Assembly (NCBI RefSeq): GCF_001411805.1
Contig: NZ_CP007213.1
Span: 2,480,001-2,544,000 of the forward strand
Direction: 5' to 3'
DNA length: 64,000 bases
Source of the DNA: Burkholderia plantarii
GTDB lineage: Bacteria > Pseudomonadota > Gammaproteobacteria > Burkholderiales > Burkholderiaceae
In this document: positions 58,370-64,000 of the stretch, piece by piece
How the letters are laid out: each line of letters starts with the position of its first letter
Numbering within the stretch: the stretch's first letter is position 1
The notes under the pieces: generated by a model
The model's database searches: none
The model's input: the letters and a program-made list of their open reading frames with translations, nothing else
Told to the model about the DNA's origin: nothing
Translations under genes and position numbers: made by a program

Positions 58370-58825
58370 TCACATGATGGGGAATTCGGGCAATGCGGCC
58401 GGCGCCAGCCGGTCCGGCCCGGCGCCGCGCGCGGGATGGCCGGCCCCGTGCTCGCACAGCAGCGACACGGTCAGGTCACGCGTGATGCCCAGCTCGCTCG
58501 CCATGCGATCGATGTCGCGCACGAGTTGCCTGGGCAGGGACAACGCCACGAGCAGGATGGTCGACGACATCCGGCCAAGGTCGATTTCGATGAATCGCCA
58601 GATCCCCTGGCCGGTGTCGAGCCCCGAGGCCTGCAGGATCGACATGTCCACGGTGGGCGGCGGGACGAGGCGCGCTTGTCCGTCGTGGCGGGCGACGATC
58701 TGCTGTAAGGCGCTCGCGTCCAGTTCAGCGTAGGAGCCGCCTTCCGCCTCCACCGCCGGAAAATCAGGGAGTGCGCCGCGGTAGCGCGATATCCCGCGCC
58801 GCGTGATGTAGATCGGATATTCCAC
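58370..58825 (-). CDS. HicB-like antitoxin-type protein without HicA
   Basis: A 151-residue protein. The N-terminal half (VEYPIYITRRGISRYRGALP, DFPAVEAEGGSYAEL) has the partial RNase H fold pattern of HicB antitoxins. The C-terminal half contains LVALSLPRQLVRDIDRMASE followed by GITRDLTVSLLCEHG, like their ribbon-helix-helix DNA-binding domain. No HicA toxin (about 60-80 residues) is found on either side. The start is most likely GTG at 58823-58825 with AGGACG upstream; an ATG 39 bp further adds a basic stretch. It lies 138 bp upstream of the ndvB start on the same strand and may be read with it or regulate it. Confidence 0.7.
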   Translation of the reverse strand: MEYPIYITRRGISRYRGALPDFPAVEAEGGSYAELDASALQQIVARHDGQARLVPPPTVDMSILQASGLDTGQGIWRFIEIDLGRMSSTILLVALSLPRQLVRDIDRMASELGITRDLTVSLLCEHGAGHPARGAGPDRLAPAALPEFPIM

Positions 58826-59029
58826 TTTCGTCCTGATGCGGGTTCCATGGAACGCATCGTGCAACGTGATCGGGCTCCGAGTCGGTACGATAGAGCACCA
58901 TCATCCAGGCCGCCCTCGCGCGAGGGCGCCTGGATCGGGCAGCGTCGCGGCGTTCGAGGCGTGGGACGAGGCCCGGCGAGCCGCGCCAGACCGTTCGTGT
59001 TAGCCTGCAGAACCCTGCTGGAGACTGTC

Positions 59030-59266
59030 ATGAATCGGGTCATCACGTACCGCGGCTTCGAGATCCACATCGAATTGGCCCCAGCCACCCCGGACACCTT
59101 CCATGTGACCTTCCAGGTGAAAGGCGGCACGAATCTCGAAGTGGTGGGCGCACGCGGAGGCCGCATCCCGCTGCGCCACGGCCCCTTCACCGAGCGATGG
59201 GCCTACCTGGTGGCCGAGATCGCCGGACAGGCCGCCATCGATGTCCTGCTGGGTCCGGCCGACTGA
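59030..59266 (+). CDS. DUF6723-type small protein
   Basis: A 78-residue soluble protein: MNRVITYRGFEIHIELAPA, then TFHVTFQVKGGTNLEVVGA and a conserved tail ERWAYLVAEIAGQAAIDVLL. It matches what I remember of the DUF6723 family from Burkholderia; the function is unknown. The ATG at 59030 follows CTGGAGACTGTC, with GGAG 6 bp upstream. It is divergent from the HicB-like gene. Confidence 0.75.
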   Translation: MNRVITYRGFEIHIELAPATPDTFHVTFQVKGGTNLEVVGARGGRIPLRHGPFTERWAYLVAEIAGQAAIDVLLGPAD

Positions 59267-59421
59267 TTCCTCCGCCGTTTTCCTCGCCGTCTCCACTCCG
59301 TGGCGGGCCACCCGCTCGCCGCCCGGGACGCAACCGGGCACGGGCCGTCGTGTCCTGACCGCGCCGGATGCCCACCGGGCAGCTGCCCGCCCCTCCCGTC
59401 CCTGCTGGTAATCCCTTACTT

Positions 59422-59437
59422 GTGCCGCACGCGGCAC
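59422..59437. promoter_or_regulatory. 16-bp inverted repeat upstream of the FCD regulator
   Basis: GTGCCGC and GCGGCAC flank a 2-bp centre. It lies 16 bp before the large palindrome and may be a second operator or part of the promoter. Confidence 0.4.
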
Positions 59438-59453
59438 GATGACACTCTGTGCA

Positions 59454-59485
59454 AACCGGTCAACCGTTCGAACGGTTGACCGGTT
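59454..59485. promoter_or_regulatory. Perfect 32-bp palindrome, likely autoregulatory operator
   Basis: The left half is AACCGGTCAACCGTTC and the right half is its exact reverse complement. It ends 31 bp before the ATG of an FCD/GntR-type regulator, whose family binds such dyads (inner GGTTGAC half sites). It probably controls this regulator and the transport and dehydrogenase genes behind it. Confidence 0.7.
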
Positions 59486-59516
59486 GAACCAATCCCGAAC
59501 TCCGCACGAACGCCCG

Positions 59517-60299
59517 ATGAAGAACGCCACCATCGAACTGCCGAAACTCGACGCCGTCCGCACCGAATCGACCGTCGAGCGCATCGCCCAGCGCCTGCTC
59601 GATTTCCTGCTGTCGGGCGCGGTCGAGCCCGGCGACCGGATTCCGTCGGTCACGCGGCTGTCCGCGCAGCTTGGCATCGCGCGCTCGTCGGTGCGCGAGG
59701 CGGTGAAGCTGCTCGAGTCGCGCGGCGTGCTCGACGTGCGCCAGAGCAGCGGCTGCTACTTCAAGGGCAACGATCCGAGCGCGCTGTTCAAGACCGTCGA
59801 ATGGGCGCTGCTGTTCGGCACCAAGGACATCACCGAATTCGTCGAGGCGCGCTGGCACATCGAGATGCTGCTGGTGGATCTGGCCGCGCAGCGCCGCACC
59901 GAGGCCGATCTCGCGCCGATCCGCGCCGCGCTCGACGCGATGCGCGACGCGGCCAGCGCCGATGCGTTCAGCGAGGCCGATCTCGCGTTCCACTTCGCGA
60001 TCGCCGAAGCGGCCCACAACGCCGTGTTGCGCGACGTGCTGCGCGGCATCCGCTCGCTGACGCTGAGCTGGATCGGCCGCAACCTGTCGCGCGCCACCAC
60101 TGCGCAGGTCGCCTATATCGATCACGTACCGATCTTCGAGGCGATCGTCGCGCGCGACAGCCGCGCGGCCCGGCTCGCGATGCACGAACACATGATCCGC
60201 GCGACGCAGCGGCTCGTGCAGACCATGCAGCCCGACGACGGCGCGGCGCTGCAGGAACGCATCACCGCGCTGGCCGCGCTGCCGGCCAGCGTGGTCTGA
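59517..60299 (+). CDS. GntR-family (FadR/FCD type) transcriptional regulator
   Basis: A 260-residue regulator. The N-terminal winged helix spans about residues 20-85 (IAQRLLDFLLSGAVEPGDRI, SVTRLSAQLGIARSSVREAV, LLESRGVLDVRQSSG). The C-terminal FCD helical domain has the metal-binding pattern with EARWHIEMLLVDLAA, DLAFHFAIAEAAHN and LAMHEHMI. FCD proteins sense organic acids. The ATG at 59517 (MKNATIELPK) lies 31 bp after a perfect 32-bp palindrome. Genes for an MHS-type transporter and a hydroxyacyl-CoA dehydrogenase follow in the same direction. Confidence 0.9.
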   Translation: MKNATIELPKLDAVRTESTVERIAQRLLDFLLSGAVEPGDRIPSVTRLSAQLGIARSSVREAVKLLESRGVLDVRQSSGCYFKGNDPSALFKTVEWALLFGTKDITEFVEARWHIEMLLVDLAAQRRTEADLAPIRAALDAMRDAASADAFSEADLAFHFAIAEAAHNAVLRDVLRGIRSLTLSWIGRNLSRATTAQVAYIDHVPIFEAIVARDSRAARLAMHEHMIRATQRLVQTMQPDDGAALQERITALAALPASVV

Positions 60300-60401
60300 C
60301 GCGGGCGGCGGCGCACCGGGCGCGATAGCCCGGCCGCCGCCGCCACGTTTTCCCGGCACGGCTCCGCGAGAGGGCCGGCCCCTTCCATCCTGGAGAGACA
60401 C

Positions 60402-61712
60402 ATGAGCGAGACAAGCGTCATGAATATTGAGGAATCCTCACCGGACAGCCTGTCCCGGCATCGCCGCAACGCCGCGCTGGCGAGCCTGATCGGCACCTCG
60501 ATCGAGTGGTACGAGTACTACATCTACGGCGCCGCGGCGGCACTGGTGTTTCCGCACGTGTTCTTCCCGAACGTCAGCCCGCAGATCGGCCTGCTCTACT
60601 CGTTCGCGTCCTACGCGGTGGCATTCATCGTGCGGCCGATCGGCGGTGCGATCTTCGGCCATTTCGGCGACCGCATCGGCCGCAAGCGCACGCTGGTGAT
60701 CACGCTCCTGATCACCGGGCTGTCCACGTTTCTGGTCGGCTGCCTGCCGTCGTCGGCGCAGGCCGGCGCGTTCGGGCCGGTCGCCCTGGTGATCCTGCGC
60801 GTGCTGCAGGGCATCGGCGTGGGCGGCGAATGGGGCGGCTCGGCGCTGCTGTCGCTCGAATGGGGCGACCAGAAGAAGCGCGGCATGTCCGGCGCGTGGC
60901 CGCAGATGGGCACCTCGGTCGGCCTGATCCTGTCCACCGTGGCGATGATCGCCGGCAGCGCCGTGGCCGGCGACGCGTTCCTGGCCTGGGGCTGGCGCAT
61001 CCCGTTCCTGGCCAGCTTCGTGCTGATCGTGATCGGGCTCGTGGTGCGGATGAAGGTGGCGGAAACGCCGTCGTTCGCGAAGCAGCAGCGCAGCGGCAAC
61101 GTGGTCGCGAACCCGGTGCGCGAGGCGGTCCGCAAGTATCCGAAGGAGATCGTGCTGTCGGCGTTCCTGCGCATGTCGGAGCAGATGCCGTTCTACGTGT
61201 TCACCGCGTTCACGCTCGACTACGCGACGCGCCAGGTCGGTATGGACCGCCAGTTCGTGCTGTGGTCGACCGTCGTCGCGGCCGTGATCGACATGTTCCT
61301 GCTGCCGTATTTCTCGATCCTGTCGGACCGCGTCGGCCGCCGCCGCATGTATTTCCTCGGCTGCGTGGCGCTCGCGCTGATCGCCTACCCGTATTTCGCG
61401 CTGCTCAACACCGGCAACCACGCGCTCGTGTTCGTCGCGATCGTGATCTCGATGCTGCCGCATTCACTGCAGTACGGCGCGCAGGCTTCACTGATTTCCG
61501 AGCAGTTCCCCGCCAACATCCGCTACGCGGGCGCCGGCATCGGCTACCAGCTCGCCTCGGTGGTGGCGGGCGGGCCGGCGCCGCTCGTCGCCACCGCGCT
61601 GCTGGCCTGGACCGGCAGCGGCTACGCGGTGGCCACCTACCTGCTGTTCGGCGCGATCGTCGCGGCCATCGCGCTGCGCCTGATGCCGGACCGCTCGCAC
61701 CTCGACATGTGA
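60402..61712 (+). CDS. MFS transporter, metabolite:H+ symporter (MHS) type
   Basis: A 436-residue inner-membrane symporter with 12 predicted segments. MHS-family marks are ASLIGTSIEWYEYYIYGAAA in the first helix and RPIGGAIFGHFGDRIGRKRT. LQGIGVGGEWGGSALLSLEW and the loop LSDRVGRRRMYFLG are also present. Relatives carry shikimate, alpha-ketoglutarate, proline/betaine or other acids. The ATG at 60402 has GGAGAG 6 bp upstream. It lies 102 bp after the FCD regulator and 29 bp before the dehydrogenase, so its substrate probably feeds that enzyme. Confidence 0.9.
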   Translation: MSETSVMNIEESSPDSLSRHRRNAALASLIGTSIEWYEYYIYGAAAALVFPHVFFPNVSPQIGLLYSFASYAVAFIVRPIGGAIFGHFGDRIGRKRTLVITLLITGLSTFLVGCLPSSAQAGAFGPVALVILRVLQGIGVGGEWGGSALLSLEWGDQKKRGMSGAWPQMGTSVGLILSTVAMIAGSAVAGDAFLAWGWRIPFLASFVLIVIGLVVRMKVAETPSFAKQQRSGNVVANPVREAVRKYPKEIVLSAFLRMSEQMPFYVFTAFTLDYATRQVGMDRQFVLWSTVVAAVIDMFLLPYFSILSDRVGRRRMYFLGCVALALIAYPYFALLNTGNHALVFVAIVISMLPHSLQYGAQASLISEQFPANIRYAGAGIGYQLASVVAGGPAPLVATALLAWTGSGYAVATYLLFGAIVAAIALRLMPDRSHLDM

Positions 61713-61741
61713 TTTCCCCACCTCATAACCGGAACTGACCG

Positions 61742-62707
61742 ATGAATACAAGCCCCATCAGGACCATTGCCGTCGTCGGGACGGGCTACATGGGCGGCGG
61801 CATCGCGCAATGCCTGGCGCTGACCGGCCGCACGGTCTACCTGACCGATGCCGATCCGTTGCGCGCGCAACAGGCTCGCGCGCGGCTGCTGGAGGAAAGC
61901 GCCGCGTTCGAACAGGCGGCGCTGTTTCCCGCCGGCAGCACGGCGACGCTGGAGGCCAACCTGGTCGCCGCCGATTCGATCGAGGCGATCGGCCGGCAGG
62001 TCGACTACGTGGCCGAGGTGGTGCCGGAGAACCTCGAGCTGAAGCTGTCGGTGTTGAAGCGCATCGAGGCCGCCGTGGGCCCGGACTGCATCATCGCGAG
62101 CAACACCTCGGCGATCCCGATCCGCGAGATGGCAAAGGCGCTCGCCCGGCCCGAGCGGCTGTTCGGCGTTCACTGGATGAATCCGGCGCCGTTCGTGCCG
62201 GCCGTCGAGATCATTCCCGGCGAAGCGACGCCGGAGGCGATGCTGGCCGCGGCCGAGGCGCTCGTGCGGGAGGCCGGCAAGGTCACCGCGCGCGTCGCCG
62301 ACGTGGCCGGGTTCGTCGCGAACCGGCTGCAGTTCGCGCTGTTCAAGGAGGCCGTGGCGGTGGTCGAGGAAGGGCTCGCCACGCCCGAGGACGTCGACAA
62401 GGTCGTCAGCAATTCGTTCGGCTTCCGGCTCGCGCTGTTCGGGCCGTTCGCGATCGCCGACATGGCGGGGCTCGACGTGTATGCGGCGTCGTATGCGTCG
62501 CTCGAAAAACAGTACGGACCGCGCTTTGCCGTGCCGGCGGGACTGAAGGCCCGCGTCGACAGCGGCGATCTCGGGCTCAAGAGCGGCGGCGGCTTTCTCG
62601 GCATCGCGCCGGAGGCGGCGAAGCCGCTGGCCGCTTATCGCAATCGGGCCTATCAACGCCTGATGCAGCTGCGCGAGGCGTTGGGGGAGGCGCCGTTCGG
62701 GGGGTGA
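61742..62707 (+). CDS. 3-hydroxyacyl-CoA dehydrogenase-family protein
   Basis: A 321-residue NAD+-dependent dehydrogenase. The Rossmann motif TIAVVGTGYMGGGIAQCLAL is at residues 8-27. The middle shows ASNTSAIPIREMAKAL and the His-containing FGVHWMNPAPFVPAVEII. The C-terminal helical domain has FVANRLQFALFKEAVAV. Family members oxidise 3-hydroxyacyl-CoA or small hydroxy compounds such as carnitine or gulonate. There is no fused hydratase. The gene is 29 bp behind the MHS transporter gene, so it acts on the imported acid or its CoA ester. The exact substrate is unknown. Confidence 0.9.
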   Translation: MNTSPIRTIAVVGTGYMGGGIAQCLALTGRTVYLTDADPLRAQQARARLLEESAAFEQAALFPAGSTATLEANLVAADSIEAIGRQVDYVAEVVPENLELKLSVLKRIEAAVGPDCIIASNTSAIPIREMAKALARPERLFGVHWMNPAPFVPAVEIIPGEATPEAMLAAAEALVREAGKVTARVADVAGFVANRLQFALFKEAVAVVEEGLATPEDVDKVVSNSFGFRLALFGPFAIADMAGLDVYAASYASLEKQYGPRFAVPAGLKARVDSGDLGLKSGGGFLGIAPEAAKPLAAYRNRAYQRLMQLREALGEAPFGG

Positions 62708-62803
62708 ACGCCGCGCGGGGGCGACGCAGGCCAGGCGCCTCGTCCCCCTACGGCGCCGCTCGCGCGTTCCGGCCCGCCGGGCCGGTGCCGCCGACGTCCG
62801 CTG

Positions 62804-63925
62804 CTAATGAATGGATTTCGCGCAGAATTCCAGCTCCGACGACAACTTCGTCGTCGCCTCCACGAACGCCACGGCCATTTCTCCCTGCTCGGCGGGTGTT
62901 TTCTCCTGGATCTGGCAGGCTCGAAATCGGCGCATGGCCGGTGGATTGAGATCCGATGCCTTCACCAGATCGAGTTTTTTCCCATCAAACAGGCATTCAT
63001 CCTTTGTCGGTATTGCGACCACTTCGGCCAATACATCGGAAGCCGCAGTAGCAGCCGAAGCCGCTGTGGAAATTTCGCTATTTAATGTCCCAACTATCTC
63101 GTTGAAATCTCTCAGCTTCTCAACATCCGCCCCCGCGCGCAATTTCTCGATAGTCTCGGCGGCTTGCCGCGATGATAATGCCGCCTCTCTTGCCTTCTCG
63201 GCCGCCAGCAACTCTCGCCGCCCCTTGCTCGTGACCGATTGCGTAACCGTGGCAGCAAGCTTCTGAGTCGAACTCGCGGCAGTGGCATCGGCTGCCGATG
63301 CAGCATTCAAGGCGGACAGGATTTCCTGCCTGGATGGCTTGGCAAGCTGAATCGCAGCCAGCTCGATCTGAAGATTCACACTCACTTTCTGCACATAGTC
63401 TCGCACCTGCTGGGGAATGCCCGCGTAGGCGGATCTCGCTTCCGGCGTGAAATGATTCGTCAACGCCGGCCCCAGCACGTCGACCAGCGCCGGATCGATC
63501 GGATCGAGCCGATCCTGGGCGCAGCGCATCATCATGGCCGCATTCGCGAAAGCCTTGGACTGGACGCTCGGCTGGTAATGGCTGTCCAGCGTGACGCTGC
63601 CGCCCGCGATGACGCCGCCGATATTGCGCACCGCGATGCTGCCGGCCGCCACGCCGCCGGCGGCAAGCAGGGTCCCGTAGAACAACAATTCGCGAAGCAC
63701 CAGTTTGCCGTCGTCGCGGTGCCGGCTCGCCGAATCGAGCTTCTGGGTCAGACCGATCACGAGATTGCGTGAATCATCCACGGTCAGCGGAACGGCCGCG
63801 GATTGGGCGCCGTCCTTGACGAGCGCACGCTGGTCGCTGGCATTGAATACCGGATAAATCCAGGTATCCGATGCGCAACCGGAAGTCAATACGACGACGA
63901 ACGGCACGAGCCATGCTTTTTTCAT
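62804..63925 (-). CDS. Hypothetical lipoprotein, 373 residues
   Basis: Not recognised. The N-terminus is a lipoprotein signal (KKAWLVPFVVVLTSGCAS, Cys17). A hydrophobic Gly/Ala segment lies near residues 82-105 (YGTLLAAGGVAAGSIAVRNI) and could anchor or cross a membrane. The central part (about 165-310) is long, Ala-rich and helical, with many Ala/Ser/Glu heptads suggesting a coiled coil. The C-terminal part has Cys pairs (DECLFDGKKL, FRACQIQEK). Codon use is less biased to G+C than the neighbours, hinting at acquisition. GGAG lies 10 bp before the ATG at 63923-63925. It is convergent with the dehydrogenase operon. Confidence 0.75.
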   Translation of the reverse strand: MKKAWLVPFVVVLTSGCASDTWIYPVFNASDQRALVKDGAQSAAVPLTVDDSRNLVIGLTQKLDSASRHRDDGKLVLRELLFYGTLLAAGGVAAGSIAVRNIGGVIAGGSVTLDSHYQPSVQSKAFANAAMMMRCAQDRLDPIDPALVDVLGPALTNHFTPEARSAYAGIPQQVRDYVQKVSVNLQIELAAIQLAKPSRQEILSALNAASAADATAASSTQKLAATVTQSVTSKGRRELLAAEKAREAALSSRQAAETIEKLRAGADVEKLRDFNEIVGTLNSEISTAASAATAASDVLAEVVAIPTKDECLFDGKKLDLVKASDLNPPAMRRFRACQIQEKTPAEQGEMAVAFVEATTKLSSELEFCAKSIH

Positions 63926-63977
63926 TTTCTGGTCTCCACGCTATTCCGGCGTCACACGCCATCGCCTCACTCGACGC

Positions 63978-63999
63978 ACGCAGCATCTGCATGCTGCGT
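63978..63999. other. Inverted repeat at the window edge
   Basis: ACGCAGCAT and ATGCTGCGT form perfect 9-bp arms with a CTGC loop. The sequence is cut right after it, so whether a T tract follows is unknown. It could be the terminator of the gene to the right or an operator of the lipoprotein gene. Confidence 0.4.
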
Positions 64000-64000
64000 T

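Overview
The window is 64 kb of very G+C-rich chromosome from a betaproteobacterium, almost certainly a Burkholderia. I infer this from codon use, from families typical of the genus (a DUF2957-type lipoprotein, a DUF6723-type small protein, short DUF3309 and CsbD stress proteins) and from a very large NdvB-type glucan synthase. A plant-associated species such as B. gladioli, B. glumae or B. plantarii is a guess. I see no rRNA, tRNA, CRISPR array, prophage or intact insertion sequence.

Layout. 1-3.1 kb: 6-phosphogluconate dehydrogenase (cut by the window edge), a DUF938 methyltransferase and a sirtuin, all on the minus strand. 3.2-3.4 kb: an unannotated promoter, two hairpins and a terminator that look like a small RNA gene. 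3.5-10 kb: a probable amine-use locus. It has an NCS1-type permease, an FAD amine oxidoreductase and a cupin protein on the minus strand, and a LuxR-type regulator and an aldehyde dehydrogenase on the plus strand. A perfect inverted repeat separates the two arms. 10.4-11.5 kb: a frameshifted and truncated MFS transporter gene. 11.5-15.9 kb: a compact four-carbon sugar acid operon (KDG-type permease, DUF1537 kinase, PdxA2 and DeoR-type regulator), most likely for D-threonate, with repeated operator-like sites in front.

16-36 kb is a mosaic of single genes: two small proteins, a TonB-dependent receptor behind a Fur-like box, an alpha/beta hydrolase, a GNAT enzyme, a bare GntR DNA-binding domain, a DUF2957 lipoprotein beside a PraB-like secreted protein, several small proteins, a CusF-like copper protein, a glycerophosphodiesterase lipoprotein, an S53 acid protease, a Bcr/CflA-type exporter and an AraC-type regulator.

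36.4-59.3 kb looks like an accessory stress and envelope region. It opens with a 1252-residue CheB-CheR-PAS-histidine kinase-receiver protein. Gene remnants follow (mannose-1-phosphate guanylyltransferase, DUF892), then a CPA1 Na+/H+ antiporter, a stand-alone receiver protein and a Crp/Fnr-type regulator. Several very short genes lie among these, encoding a DUF1488 protein, a Lys-rich 36-mer, DUF3309, CsbD, a 32-residue membrane peptide and a 59-residue protein. The region closes with the 2885-residue cyclic glucan synthase, a HicB-like protein without HicA, and a DUF6723-type protein.

59.4-62.7 kb: an FCD/GntR regulator behind a perfect 32-bp palindrome, an MHS-type transporter and a 3-hydroxyacyl-CoA dehydrogenase form a small catabolic operon. 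The window ends with an unknown lipoprotein on the minus strand. All function calls come from reading motifs by eye; no database search was run.
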